Origin: Hevea brasiliensis
Lineage: Eukaryota; Streptophyta; Magnoliopsida; Malpighiales; Euphorbiaceae
Direction: 5' to 3'
Length of the DNA stretch: 64,000 nt
Assembly: GCF_030052815.1 (NCBI RefSeq)
Contig: NC_079505.1
Coordinates: 29,078,992 to 29,142,991 of the forward strand
A model generated the notes under the pieces. The model worked only from the letters and a program-made list of their open reading frames with translations. It had not been told where the DNA came from and did not search any database. Each line of letters starts with the position of its first letter. Position 1 is the first letter of the stretch. Shown in pieces: positions 11,531-23,222 of the stretch. The position numbers and the translations under genes are program-made.

Positions 11531-12371
11531 ATAAGACAAATTAAAAAGCCATTTCTTTCCTTTCTTTCCCATTTAGTTACCACCCACTCTCTCTCCTTCT
11601 CTCTTTCTTTCTTTCTTCTTCTTCCTTCTTTCTCCATTGACACCCATTCTCAAAACTCAATTCCTTGCTTTTCCTCTATGGGTTTTGCATCTAATTGGTA
11701 GAGAGCATCAAATTAATATTTGATTTAGAGATTAAAAGAAAGGGGAAACAAGAGATTAGAAGAAAATTGAAGATTTGGGGAGTTGGAAGGAAGTCATCAA
11801 GAGGTAAGTTCTTTAATGCTCATTTTGTTATACAAACCTTAAATTAAGTTATATTATGATGAAATTTCATAAGAAAATGAAAGGAAACATGCATGGAACC
11901 TAAACTAGGGTTTTGGCCAAATTGGAGAAAAATTAGGGTTTGATATATTTCAATGAAAATGATGATGAAATCAAGCTTAGTTGAAGTAGTATGCATGATT
12001 AGAGAAAAGAAATTGCATGAAATGTGTATAAATTTAATTATGGGAGATTAGGGTTCATGGGAAAATTGGGTTTTGGTGCTAGAGAGTGAAATTGGTGTGT
12101 GTAGTGTTAAATTATGATCATTTGAGGTTTATTTAGTTTGAATTGACATTGGGTTGATGAATGGAAGTAACGAAATGGTAGGATTAGAGAAAATTGCAAA
12201 CTTCGGTGTTTGAAAATTGTGGGTTTTGTGCTAGGAAGTGCCATTAATGTGTCAATGCTTAATTATAGTCATTTTGGGTGAATTAAATGTGAATTGAGGT
12301 TGGTTAAAGGGAATAATTGAAGAAATGAAAATTTTAAACCTAAAGCAGAATTTACACACTGAGTTCAGTGT

Positions 12372-13060
12372 GTTTGATAGCCCATAAATTAAGCTACACA
12401 ACTCTAATTGGTGTGAAACCAATTGGAAATGAAACTTAAGACATAGGGCTAGAATTTTTATGAAGAGAGCCACCCCAAAAACTGCCCAGAAATTGCCTAA
12501 ACCTTGGCTTGAACTTAGAGACACAATTCTGGAACCTGCAGAATTTGACCATAAAAATAGTAAATTTTGTATGGCCATAACTCTCTCTAGAAAACTCCGA
12601 TTTAGGTGATTCTTCAACCGATGGAAACCTAAGACATTTCATACAAAGAACTTGAGGCCAAATTATAGGCTTAACCCAATCAAATTGCTGAGCAAAGTTG
12701 AATCACTGAATCTGCAGAACTGCAAATTTACCATATGAACAGTAAGTTTTGCATGGCCATAACTCTCTCTAGAAAACTTTGATTTAGGCGATACTTGAAC
12801 CGATGGAAACCTAAAACATAGTAGAACATTTTGTATGAAGAATATTAGACCAAATTATGGACTTAACTTGATCAAATTGCTGAATGAAGTTAGATTGATA
12901 AATCTGCCAGAACTGAATCTACAGCATGAACAGTGACGTGAACAGTAACTGTATTTTGGTCATAACATGAGCTACACAGCTCCGAATTATGCGATTCAAA
13001 AACGAAAATAAAGTTAAGACCTAAATGAACAAATTTCATGAATAACACCTCACCAAATTA
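12372..13060 (+). repeat. Four ~190-bp modules inside the B LTR
   Basis: Units with CCATAAATT or CATAACT-like starts lie at about 12381, 12574, 12754 and 12960. Each is followed by a CTCYRATT-like block, a GAAAC/CGAAA block and an AAGACAT or AGACC block. The middle two share CATAACTCTCTCTAGAAAAC almost exactly. The same design as in A and C. Confidence 0.65.
12406..12424. promoter_or_regulatory. Inverted CCAAT dyad in the B LTR
   Basis: AATTGGT and ACCAATT face each other across five bases. Counterparts: 1079-1100 (A) and 18261-18281 (C), plus sites in D, F, G and I, always in the first ~200-bp module. Function unknown; it could be a DNA site or an RNA stem. Confidence 0.45.
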
Positions 13061-13230
13061 TGATCAAAACTAGGAACAAATTGGGTTCAAAGATTGGGGC
13101 ACCAAGCTGTCCCAAAACCAAAATATTTTAAAATTTTCAAAGCTAACTTGGGATGCATTAGAAATGCATGTAATGAGTTTTTGGCAGCAATTGAGATTGG
13201 TATTGAGGTATTCTATTTGTGTATTTTTAG

Positions 13231-13291
13231 TAGAAAAAGAAGTTAGAACGGACAAGGAGAAGTAGGTAACAAGGAAGGAGAATTATTGAAG
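13231..13291 (+). other. Putative purine-rich internal exon in the B LTR
   Basis: 61 nt, preceded by an acceptor-like GTGTATTTTTAG and followed by AG|GTTTGTGCACAAC. Same flanks and nearly the same length (61-64 nt) occur in C, E, G and H. The upstream intron would start at 11804 (GAG|GTAAGTT) and span 1427 nt. Inferred from conservation only. Confidence 0.45.
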
Positions 13292-13959
13292 GTTTGTGCA
13301 CAACTAACCTTTTCTTCGTTTTTAAACTTGTAAATTGCTTGGAATGTGTTAAATTGAATGAGTTCGCTTTGAACAAGTTTACTTTGATTGAAATATGGTT
13401 TTTCTCTTGCATTTAAGAAATTTGGGTGTTGCCACCTTTATATGGATATTATGATGAATTTAAATGTGTTTATTGGTTTATAAATGTGATTGTTGAGTAG
13501 AAAATTTTTGGAAACTGTTTTGAAACCACAGTTAGTATGACAGTCCCTTTCGGAACTCCCCACTAGTAACGGCCACTTGGGGTTGATAATTGATATTGAT
13601 TATGTCTCCCATTAATAACGGTTAGTGGGGTAAGACTAAATGAGTACTCATTAGCTAGCTAGCCCTTCCTTTATTAACAACGGTTAGTGAGGTTGAGATT
13701 GCTTTGTCGTGGTGTACAATACGGCACTGATCGTGAAATTTTGTATCATAGCCTAAACTGTGTGTTGATGTTGGCAACACTAATGCTTTGTGAATTATGA
13801 TTTATGAAGTGTGATTTCTCATTTGAAATGTTATTCCAATAAATGGCCTTTATGGACTTAGAAATATTGTGAAGTTTTCAAGCTTAAGAAAAATGTGATT
13901 TATTATGATTTGACAAATTGTGTTTTACCTTAAGTTTTAAAGTTATTAGTTGTGCATCA

Positions 13960-13999
13960 CTGAGTGATATACTCAGCGATAGCTTCTTTATGCTATCGC
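13960..13999 (+). promoter_or_regulatory. Paired hairpin in the B LTR
   Basis: CTGAGT pairs with ACTCAG (13960-13976). GCGATAGC pairs with GCTATCGC (13976-13999) with an 8-nt loop. Both stems are perfect. CAGTAAGG follows directly. Confidence 0.6.
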
Positions 14000-15542
14000 A
14001 GTAAGGGAAAGGAGAAGGCTGCCGAGTGAGAGACTTGAAAGCAGCATTTTAGTATTGTTTGTGGGTATTTACGTTAGGTATACTCTTTTGATCCCTTTGG
14101 ATGTATTTTGTACCTATATGAATGGATGTACGGACATTGAGCAATTTGTATTTAAAAGCATTGCATTGCTATCACATTTTGAGCTTGTAACTATTTTGTA
14201 TTTTACTTTGAGACTTATGAAAATGTAACTTTTGCAATATTTAGTCTATCATTATTTCCAATGAATGTTTACATGGAATTTTAACTATTTTCATGCAGTT
14301 TTTCGCAAAAGAATTGATAAGATAAAAAGCTATGGTTTGTTTTAAAGTCCTTTGTAGCATAACTAATGGGTTATCGGTAGGTGGAGTTCTGTAGTTCATT
14401 AGGTATGCTACTGAAACATGTCGTGCCTTACAAGGGATAAGGTGTGACACCTTTGATATACCCGAAGATAGTCCCAACACGACTTCAAGTCATAGCTTTC
14501 AGTAGTCTCACTCAGCTGCTCTGTCCTTTCTTTCACCTGTGACAACATGCAAAGCTATCGCTAAGTGGTGAACTCAGTAGTGTACAACTAATAATTTAAA
14601 ACTTAATACAAAACATGCTTTGACAAATCATAACAAAGAGCTTGGAATATTTAAATTCTTTAAAATTCATAAAATCAAAGTCAATATTTTCAATCATACA
14701 AATCATTTGTTTGAATGACATTTTGGTCAAGTAATAACAATTTATCTAATTCATAATAAAGCATTTAAAATATTCATATTTCTCTTAAACCATGAAAATA
14801 ATATAATATTTTTCAACCACTAATAATTATTTGTTTCAATCACGTTTTATCAAAGTATGCATAATTTAAGGGTTTTGCCAACAATTGGTATAGTTGGACC
14901 CATGACATAAAATTTCACGATGATTGTCGTGTTATACACCATGACAAAGCAAACTACCCCCAATAACCGAAGCTAAAAGGAGGCACCAAAGAGTAACTAG
15001 TATATATGAGTACTCATCCAAACTCTACCTTAACTGGTAAGTCAGAAAGGGAGGAAACTCAACCCTAACGTGGAGGAGATTACAATCAATATCATCTCAC
15101 TAGACAAACTAATGAGGAACACAATCACATTGCCATGTTAACTATGGTTTTAAAAAATATTTAAAGAAATTTCATTCACAAAACACATTTATAAAATCAA
15201 TAAACACATTCAATGTATAGTAAATTCATGCACAAGGTTAGCAACACATCAAGTTTGCAAAACACTTCTAAAGACATTCAAATACCAGCCGGCCCCCTTG
15301 CTATAATGAAATTAAGGACCAACATCCGCCTTTCCATAATATAATTTTATTTCATAATTCACAATTTTCAAAATAATGTAAATAATTCTTTAGATGTATA
15401 GGAAAAATCATATTTGATTCATACAATTTCATTCAACAATTTAAAGTTCTCAATACAATAAAAATCATAATTCATTCATATAGGCTTATTCAAATTGATT
15501 TCAAAGTGAAAAACAAGTAAAAAGGGTTAGTTGTGCACAAAC

Positions 15543-15603
15543 CTTCAATGAATCTCCTTCTTTATGTCCTAAGCCTTCCCTTTCTTGGAAGTCTCTTTGT
15601 CCA
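15543..15603 (-). other. Putative internal exon in E LTR
   Basis: On the minus strand it is flanked by GATTTTAG on the left and GTTTGTGCACAAC on the right; 61 nt, purine-rich. Counterpart of 13231-13291 in B. Confidence 0.4.
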
Positions 15604-16722
15604 CTAAAATCACACAATTACCAAACCTTAATACTCATTCTAAATTCCATTCATAGTTAACTAAACAAAATTTTAATGAATTCCTAAGTTCTAGTTGATT
15701 CTGGACTCAGGGCAGATTTGAAACCTAAGCTTAGAGCCCAAATTCAACCTAATTCTAATAATAATTTGGTGGAGTGTTCTTCAAGAGAATTGTTTCTCTA
15801 TGTGTTAGGTTTAATTTCCAATTTGAATCACTTAATTTGAAGTTCTGTAGCTCAAGTTATGGCCAAAAAATTAGACACTATTCTAGGTGTTATATTCTGA
15901 AATTTCAGGTTTTCCAGATTTGTACCTTAAACTTTTATTCTATATCCGGGCATCTTAAGCTCATAATTTGGCCTAGTCCCTAAAACAATGTTTTAGGCCT
16001 TTGTCTTAGGTTTCCAAATCATTTTGAATCACTTTAATTAGAGTTTTGTAAAAAAAGTTATGGCCTAAAAATCATTCAAAGGTCAAAAGGCCAATTATCT
16101 AAGGAGCAGGAATTCCATATTTAGGATTCCTGACTTATCCCAACAATTCCCCTATCTTGCCCTAAGAACTGGGTTCTAGTCAAAATATGAAATTTTTCTC
16201 TTATGAGAATTTTGGCTTTGGAATTACCTAACTTTCATTTTTATAGCCCAAGTTATGGCAATTTTGCCAAAACTAGTCAGATACCTAATCCTTCACATTT
16301 TACAGGTTCAGTCTTGCACTAAGGCAGACTTACTAGACTAAATTTTTCTAGCAATTTGATCAACTTAGGGTCATAATTTAGCTCTATGGTCCTCATAAGA
16401 ATTGTTCTCCTATGTCTCAGGTTTCCATTGATTTAAGAATTAGGTCAATTGGAGTTTTCTAGTGCAAGTTGTGCTTAATTTACTAAACACTGTTCATTTG
16501 GTTATTTTTTGTCAGATCCAGAATTGTAATACGGATTCAAGGCTCATTTAGGGTAACTTATGGTTATTTTCTAGACAAGGTGTCTTCATGACATTTCTAA
16601 CATTATGTCTTAGATTTCATCTCCAATTGGCCTCACATAAATTGGAGCTATATAACTCAACTTATGAGCAATTATATGCACTGGACTCAAGTGTCCAGAA
16701 ATCCAGCAACTCAACACATTAC

Positions 16723-16727
16723 CAATC
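16723..16727. repeat. Target site duplication of element C (CAATC)
   Basis: CAATC at 16723-16727 is repeated at 31689-31693, directly outside the two LTRs of C. It proves that C arrived as one insertion into E. Confidence 0.95.
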
Positions 16728-18234
16728 TGTAACAACCCTAAGTTCGGTAGTGCGTTCTACTATTCTGGTGACAAGTGTTGTCCAGATAGCTAGGATGCCT
16801 AGAACTATACTTCGATATGAGTGAGGAGACATAAAATAATGAAATACAAGAAAATAAAATACAAGAAAAACAAAGAAAAAATAATAGCAAAGAAATGTAA
16901 CCAAGTTAAGCGAGCCGAGAACCCTAGCGATGGATGACTGCACTGGGAAGTTACGGCATGGACCGTTGACTAGCCCTGGACCGCGGGGTAAAAAATATTT
17001 TTAGGATTTAAATAGACCCCTATTGAAGTATAAATACCATTAGAAATATCAAAGAAAAATTAATTAATTAGTACAAAGAAAAGTGAGAAATCGAAAAACT
17101 GATAAAACCTGGTGTTACCAAAAAATAGGGAATGCAACCTGAACAGGGGCATTGTGATCATTTGACATCCCGAGTTGTCTTTTGACCTAAATATCCATTG
17201 AAAATACATGATATTACACTTGAAAAATATAATGAAAAATTAAATTAAGGGTACCTAATGTAAATAGCAAAAATGGGGTTCAAATTAGGTAATTAACACT
17301 TTTAACTTATTAAATCATTAAATATTGATGAGTGGAGCACTTTGGGGATTAAATTAACCTTATGTGGGCAGGTGTAAACCCACTAACACCTTCATCTTCT
17401 TCATTCAAACACCATGGCCGAAATGAAAAGCTTGAGAGTCTTCCATGGCCGAAATTGATGAAGCTTCATAATCTCCTCCATTCTCACCTCCAACCACCAA
17501 AGTTTCTTCACTAATCTTGATCCCCACCTCACAAGGAAGAAGTAGATACTAAATTTAAGAGAGTTGGTGAAGATTTAACAAGCCTCATCAATAGGTAAGT
17601 TGGTGTTTTTTATTATTGTTTAGTTAAAGTTTGTAAGGATGTTATGGGTGTTTGATTTATGGAGAGATTTTTGAGGTTTGATGTTTAAAGGGGGATGTGT
17701 ACTTTTGGCAGCCATGGAAACTCCTTGAAGACAGTTTATTTTTGCTTGTAAATGGTGGATTAAAGGATTGATTAAATGTTTATGTGTGTAGGAAATTATT
17801 TGGGTCATGTATACTTAGTATATGTGAATGTGTATTGAAATTTGAATGCTTGGAAATTATGGGAATGTAATGCATGAATCAGCAGCCTGGTTTGGTGAAC
17901 CATAAGGGTGTTATTTCATGTTTGGATTATGGAATATTAATGTTGAATTGTGTTAGTTGTTATGGCAGTTTGGGTATATGTATGATGGTGTGAAGTTGGA
18001 CATGTAAATGAGCATGAATAGGTAGTTAAATTGTTGTAATTGAATTTGACAAATTCTGCACTTTGTGGTGTATGTTGAATGTGATTGTAAGCTGCCAAAA
18101 TGATCAACAATATGTGGTAAAATATGTTTAGGTTATGGTACAAACCAGATTGGGTAAGAATGTGTGAATTGGTAAATGCTAAAAGTGATCTTTGATGAGT
18201 AATAAAGGAAGTGCAATAGGGCAGTATGCATTTT

Positions 18235-18770
18235 GGCCTAGAACCTTAAGAGTGTAGCTCCAATTGGTATGAGACCAATTGAAGGTGAAACTAGGCACAA
18301 AATGTGCCAACTTTCATGAAGGAAGCTTGCCAAAATTCTACATGCAAGGTAGCTTGAAAAATGACCAAATCCGGATTAAGTGCAAATAAGGCCTGAAAAT
18401 TGACTATTTGGGCAGCAGTTAGTATTTAGGCCATAACTCACTCAAAACAGGTCCAATTGACCTGAAATTTTGACCATGAATAGCTAAGCCCTATATCTAC
18501 AAGTCTTATGAAGACACCAAAGCCCATAAATGACCATTAGCAAGTCAAACAGCTTGCACAAGTTGGGGTCCAAAAACTGGCCGAACCAAAATTGACCTAA
18601 AATGACCTAAAGTGACCAATTTTGATGCATTTTGTCAGCAATAGTAAAATGACCATAACTTGGTCTACATAACTCAGAATAAATTGAAATCTTGCCCCGC
18701 GTGCAATAAGACATAGATCTACAAGTTTTTAGTTTTGATCGAAACCCGAAAACCAAGGGAACTAGGTCGT
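18235..18770 (+). repeat. Triplicated ~200-bp module inside the C 5' LTR
   Basis: Units with GGCC(AT)A starts at about 18235, 18429 and 18652. The core blocks are CTCCAATTGG or GTCCAATTGACC, GAAACTAGGCA or GAAATTTTGACC, and CAACTTTCATG or CAAGTCTTATG. It matches A and B in order and spacing. Confidence 0.6.
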
Positions 18771-19039
18771 CCGGCTAGGTCAAACTAGTATCCCAGAATC
18801 CAGCAAATTGCAAGAAAATGCAAGATACATGGAAATGAATTTGGTAACATGTACCAACCCTAAAAGACTATCGAATGTGACATATTAGCAACATTAAAAC
18901 CTAATTTACCTAGAATGCATCGAGGGTCGACATATTAGGTTAACTAAGCAAATAATAGAATTCAGTGAATTAATTATCCAGCATTATTGTTAGAGACAGT
19001 TTAAATGAGTACTGAAACACTTCAAATTGTGTTTCTCAG

Positions 19040-19102
19040 TTAGCAAAGATTCAGGGAAAGGGAAGGAAACACTGAGTCAAGACCAAGAGACAGTTATCAG
19101 AG
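19040..19102 (+). other. Putative internal exon in C 5' LTR
   Basis: 63 nt, purine-rich, between TGTGTTTCTCAG and AG|GTTTGTGC. The upstream donor would be ATAG|GTAAGTTGG at 17594/17595 (intron 1445 nt). The 3' LTR copy is 30038-30100. Confidence 0.45.
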
Positions 19103-19677
19103 GTTTGTGCATAACTAGTTTTTAACTGATTTTGTTCTGAATATTTTATATGATTAAATGACATATTTTTCTTATGTATTATGTTCAGCAAGCATTGGAT
19201 TTAATTCAATGATTATTGAAATTGTTATAGTATGTATGTATTTAGCTTTGTGAAATGGTATTTCCACAAGTATTAAGCATTGTTATGGATTGAATAAATT
19301 ATGTTTTGGAAAATTATGATAGAATATGTTTTGAATTGTGATGGTAATTTTCATGGAAAAATGCAAATTTATGATTTGAATTGTGATGAGCATAAAAATT
19401 ATTGGATATTGGAATTGACTTTGAATCGAATTATATTGTGATTTATGCTCACTAAAAGGATTGTGATATTATTTTATATCTCACTATAGATGGTTGACTA
19501 GGTTATTACCCGTCTCTCTCATTTGTTGAGAAGACAATGGAGTTAGTTGTGTTTTGATTACCATGGTATGTGCACAGGCTTAGATTTTCCTCTGATTTGA
19601 GGTTAGATCTAATTTTTTTTTTTTTTATCGTTATGGCCCTTGCGGAAGATTCATTACTGTGATGGTACTGTGCATGA

Positions 19678-19747
19678 TGATTCGACCTCTCCGGCCATAG
19701 GGAGTTATAATCTGATTCGACCTCCCCGACCATAGGGAGTTAGAATC
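19678..19747 (+). repeat. 35-bp tandem duplication in C 5' LTR
   Basis: Two units beginning GATTCGACCT, with CCATAGGGAGTTA inside. The C 3' LTR has one unit only; H has two in its left LTR (40529-40598) and one in its right LTR. Copy number therefore changes within LTR pairs. Confidence 0.7.
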
Positions 19748-20094
19748 ACATCGAATATGGCCCTTTCGGATTAGTCTTGCATAGTTAGTGAGATAAAGAA
19801 TGATTTTTGAGATACAGCATGGTTTTTGAGATACAGAATGGCTTTTAAATGGTAAAGAATTGTGATTTCAATTATGATTTATGTATAATTGATTTTGTTG
19901 GAATTACCTAAATGGTTAGTTATGATTTGATAAATTGAATTTCATGATCAAAGTCATTTTATACAAATGATTCACATTATTGGCAATGAATATTTTGAGT
20001 TTTGGAATTTGATGAGTATTCAAATTTTCAAATTATTTACTGTAAAATTTGTCAATGTATTTTTTACTATGTTTTAAATTATAGTTGTGCACCA

Positions 20095-20133
20095 CTGAGT
20101 CCACCACTCAGCGATAGCTTTGTATGCTGTCGC
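20095..20133 (+). promoter_or_regulatory. Paired hairpin in C 5' LTR
   Basis: CTGAG pairs with CTCAG (20095-20111). GCGATAGC pairs with GCTGTCGC (20111-20133), with one G-U pair in RNA. CTGGTAAG follows; the 3' LTR has CAGGTAAG. Confidence 0.55.
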
Positions 20134-20737
20134 TGGTAAGAAGAGCATAGAGCAGTGAGTAAGTTTCTTTGAAGACACATTCAGATCAGCTCCAGGTATA
20201 TCATAGGTATACCCATGTACATAGGTTTTGATGTATGCATGTAATAATATGTATGTAAATTATTTGAGCAGTTGTATAAAAACTCTTGTAAAATATTTTG
20301 GTATGTAATTAAATGTAAATTATTGTAAATGTAAGTTTGGGATTTCATTTATCTGAATAGTTTTGTAATATTAATTTTGAGTCTTATAATCAATGAAATG
20401 TTTCTTTTATGAGGAGATTGATTTGATTATTGAGATTTGAATTATGAGTGCAAATGAAGTTATTGAAGTTGTATTTGAGAAAACATATTGGGAGTGTGTT
20501 CTTTGCAGGTTTTGAAGAACTGTTTTCTCAAAATACAACCGGCACTTTGCCGAAATTTAAAAAAAAAAAAAATTTATAACACCAGATTTTAATCGATGAT
20601 TTAAATTTCATGAAAATTGTTTTAAAATCCCTTGTAGTATATTTAATGGATTATCGGTAGGCGAAGTACGGTAATTCATTAGGTATACTACGGGATCATG
20701 TTACATCTTAGAGGGGAGTAGGGTGTGACATGTTTTG

Positions 20738-20749
20738 TGGTATCAGAGC
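20738..20749 (+). other. Primer-binding site of element C
   Basis: TGGTATCAGAGC starts 7 bp after the 5' LTR end: initiator tRNA-Met type, intact. Confidence 0.88.
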
Positions 20750-20951
20750 CAGGTTTTAAAATAAATTTCAAACTGTGAATTTGAAATCTTTTTTTCGATA
20801 ACTACAACTGCTCAAATGTTTGATACATGTAGTACATTTACATCATAAATATGAACTAATGGAGAGGAATCTCCTTATGTTGGTTGTACAGGAATAGAAA
20901 ATCTTGTGAAAAGATATAGAAGAGAAGAATGAGACAATAGAACAGTCCGTG

Positions 20952-21588
20952 ATGGCAGAAGTACAAGTTGAGGCCCCAACTCCACAAAGTGTCGAAAGCC
21001 CGACCGTACTAGTTTTACCGGTACAAATTACTGCACAAATAGCCCAGCAAATGGCCACTTTCTGCCAACAAATGGCTGATAATCACGCCACCAAGCCCAA
21101 GTATGCACTCCAACCCCACAAGGGCAGTGTAAAATAGAGAAGAGGGAGAAATCTACGGGTCAGAGCTCGAGCAGTAATTTGGGGAAGAAAAAAGAATTTG
21201 AGAAACCCCGAGCTCAGAGATATGACAGAGGCGGATCATTAGGGTAGAGAATACCAAGATCTAGTCGTCGAACAACCAGAAGTTCCTATTCTGCCCGTGT
21301 CTGCCATGTTTGTGGTAAGCTACATGGAGGTATTTGTCGAAGGGCCTCTGGAGCCTGCTACAATTGTGGAAAACTTGGACACTTTGCTAAAGATTGTACT
21401 AGAGCACCTCGATCTGCTTTCCGGAGTTCACAGACCGTCAGTCAGAGTCAAGATAGAAATAGAGTTGGTACTCCTCACCACTATAACACAGTGAATCAAC
21501 CCGAATATAGTAGCACACCAGTCAGAGCGTCCACTATGCGCCAAGGAGAAAGAGCAGAAACTTCAGATGTAGCTGCTGGTAAGTTCTT
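20952..21588 (+). pseudogene. gag: Shortened Gag of element C with zinc knuckle
   Basis: Starts MAEVQVEAPTPQS at 20952, a different start from A, F and I, then QQMATFCQQMA. The large capsid core with WWD and RRREF motifs is missing; the text passes straight to a basic linker and the nucleocapsid. There CHVCGKLHGG and the classical CX2CX4HX4C knuckle CYNCGKLGHFAKDC bind nucleic acid. A frameshift near 21130 and stops (for example TAG near 21244) break it. H has the same short Gag, so loss of the core is ancestral to the family. Confidence 0.8.
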
Positions 21589-21613
21589 AATTTTTGAAAA
21601 AAACAATTAGTTA

Positions 21614-21724
21614 TTATTTGATCCCAGCACTACTTAGTTGTGTGTTAGTGTTAAAACTATATGTTCTGTTGCTATTCCTTTACATGGGAATGAATTTTGA
21701 TGTATTAGTAACTAGTCCTTTAGG
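21614..21724 (+). pseudogene. pol: Protease scrap of element C
   Basis: Reads LFDPSTT, then after a stop LCVSVKT, VAIPLHGN and, after a shift, VLVTSPLG. DPSTT corresponds to the DPGST/DSGAT active-site turn and VLVTSPLG to ILVTNPLG of A and I. Too broken to work. H keeps the same scrap. Confidence 0.6.
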
Positions 21725-22305
21725 ATAAAAACTATAATAACAAGTATGATTGACATTAATTTTGGAAGAATTGTTAGCTGAAAGTATTTTCTAAAACACC
21801 ATAAATTATAAAGCTAATTGGCGAGCCTACTTAATGTAAGGCAAGAGGACCTAAAAGTAAGTTACAGTAATAGAATTGCTCTAGATGAGGGCAAAGATGT
21901 TACTGTTAGTAATTGTCAAAGGAAATTATAATCAGAATCGATTTAGGATATTAGTGGATTCGAGAAAGATAAGATGTTAGAAAACCTAGCCCATGAGGTT
22001 ATAACGTAGTGACTATATAATGTTCTTGATGTTTGTATTGTGTCAGACATTACAAGATCGACACGGGATTATTATGTAGAGCTACGTGCTTTCTCGTGGT
22101 ACAATAAATTAAGAATATTTGTAAGTAATCTATAAATTGATACAGTTGCGCCCGACTAGAGTACTATTACGGGAAATAAATGTGAAAATTCTAGTAAGAA
22201 ATTTAAAACTTTAGAACTAGCCTATCAAACGACTACACTTGTAAGGTAGCTAGAGTCAGTGACTCGGTTACATTAATGTGAATTACCTGTACCACAGTAA
22301 TTGCT
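21725..22305 (+). other. Unrecognised interior of element C
   Basis: About 580 bp between the protease scrap and the first integrase piece. Closely similar sequence lies at the same place in H (44399-44993, minus strand). I could not recognise RT or RNase H motifs here; it may be very worn pol or captured sequence. Confidence 0.6.
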
Positions 22306-22577
22306 ATAAGCTTAGAGATATCAGTACGACTTGTCATCCTCAAACGGATGGACAGTCGAAACAAGTGATTCAGGTAAATTTTGAAACTCATTGAGTTTCT
22401 ATAAATAATGAAATGAAATGATAATAATAACTTGTAATATGTGATAAGCCCTCAAGAATATACTGAGAACTTGTGTCATTGAATCCGAGGGGAGATGGGA
22501 CAGATACATCCCACTAATAGAATTTGTATATAATAATAAGTGTCGAGCTAGCATACAAATAGCACCCTATGAAACAT
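22306..22577 (+). pseudogene. pol: First integrase piece of element C, with intron
   Basis: Reads [14 protein letters not shown], a 75-bp intron, then LKNILRTCVIESEG and YIPLIEFVYNN, ending at APYET. It begins after the first two catalytic aspartates, and the catalytic glutamate (SE in A and I) is lysine. The end at APYE is joined abruptly to an upstream integrase segment from another copy. H has the same junction and the same lysine. Confidence 0.78.
22374..22448 (+). other. GT-AG intron in first integrase piece of C
   Basis: 75 bp between GTGATTCAG and CCCTCAAG, starting GTAAAT and ending GATAAG. Same codon boundary (after VIQ) as in A, H and I. Confidence 0.7.
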
Positions 22578-22687
22578 AGTAAGAGAACGGATAACTATGG
22601 ATTTTGTGATGAAACTTCCGAGGACACAGAATAGTCAAGATGCAGTATAGGTCATAGTTATCAGACTAACCAAGTCTGCTCACTTTT
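22578..22687 (+). pseudogene. pol: Second integrase of C, N-terminal part before solo LTR D
   Basis: Reads RITMDFVMKLPRTQNSQDAV, then [10 protein letters not shown]: the start of the catalytic core with its first aspartate. The reading is cut within the AHF codons by solo LTR D and continues at 26767. Confidence 0.8.
22683..22687. repeat. Target site duplication of solo LTR D (CTTTT)
   Basis: CTTTT at 22683-22687 is repeated at 26762-26766. H keeps the unoccupied site (minus strand, near 44015-44030), with one CTTTT, confirming the call. Confidence 0.96.
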
Positions 22688-23222
22688 TGTAACACCCTCA
22701 TTGTAGCAATTCCGTACATTTTACTGTTCCGATGACCGGTGTTGGTCCGGACAGCTTGAATATCTGGAAAAATAATTAGACTAGAGTGAGGAGTCATAAA
22801 TAACTCAAATATTAATAAGAAAAATTTAGGAAAAATTTTAGAAATAAAATATAACCAAGTTAAATGAGCCGGTGCCCTAACGATGGGTAACCTAGTGAGA
22901 AGTTGCGGTTCTCACAACTAGGAGCCCTAAACCCGGGGAAAAAATTATAAAATAATTTTTGGGACTCTAGAGAAGGGTCATTGAGGTTCTTATGACATTA
23001 GAATGCCAAGGAAATGCTTACAAAAAATTTTCAATCGGTACAGACAATTTTGGCCCGTTAAGCCCAACGGAGGGCATTTTGGTCATTTCGTCTTCAGAGA
23101 TGATTTTTGGCCGACTTGAATAAAATAATTATTATGATCTAAAATATGAATAAATATTGCTAAAAATTAAATTGGAAATGAGTAGAGAAGAGAAGAAAAG
23201 AAAATGAAAGAAAATGCTAATT

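Larger units (their letters stand above)
10846..14449 (+). mobile_element. Element B: 3' end of a chromovirus with type 2 LTR
   Basis: Only the right end is in the window: the integrase C-terminus with chromodomain, a polypurine tract and the whole 3' LTR. The rest lies beyond element A, which inserted into B's pol. B itself lies inside the minus-strand LTR of E: sequence right of 14449 continues an E-type LTR whose outer ~500 bp are missing. The probable B TSD is CCTTT at 14450-14454; its partner is outside. Confidence 0.88.
11114..14449 (+). repeat. Element B 3' LTR, 3336 bp, type 2
   Basis: Runs from TGTAACACCCCG to GGTGTGACA. It holds a TATA box (11519-11530), a CT-rich leader (about 11565-11640), a splice-donor-like GAGGTAAGTT (11801), four ~190-bp modules from 12372, an inverted CCAAT dyad (12406-12424), a putative 61-nt exon (13231-13291) and the clearest paired hairpin (13960-13999). 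It lacks the GAGCCGA motif found in the other LTRs but keeps AGGGGCATTTTGGTCAATTC (11301-11320). Confidence 0.93.
14450..16727 (-). repeat. Element E: minus-strand type 2 LTR fragment, oldest layer
   Basis: Read on the minus strand it carries the paired-hairpin region (14535-14580), a putative exon (15543-15603) and several ~200-bp modules (near 15850, 16060, 16250, 16460, 16640). This is the layout of a type 2 LTR. The outer ~500 bp expected on the left are absent because B inserted there. The right side is cut by C, with a TSD, and resumes at 31689. It is the host of B, C and F. No coding sequence seen. Confidence 0.8.
16728..20730 (+). repeat. Element C 5' LTR, 4003 bp
   Basis: From TGTAACAACC to GGGTGTGACA. 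Shares AAGCGAGCCGA and CGATGGATGAC blocks near its start with other families. It carries donor-like ATAGGTAAGTTGG (17591), three modules from 18235, a CCAAT dyad (18261-18281), an exon candidate (19040-19102), a 35-bp duplication (19678-19747) and a paired hairpin (20095-20133). In its first ~100 bp I count 12 differences from the 3' LTR, 10 of them transitions, so the insertion is not young; the later parts look closer. Confidence 0.95.

Noticed and set aside
21297..21494. 65-codon open frame over the C zinc knuckle (and 45284-45496 in H)
   Set aside because: Out of frame with the CYNCGK knuckle; a shadow of the worn gag.
21725..22305. Captured host gene fragment in C and H
   Set aside because: It is shared by both copies, but I could recognise no domain or long frame; translated search would be needed to tell worn RT from captured DNA. 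It is left as unrecognised.
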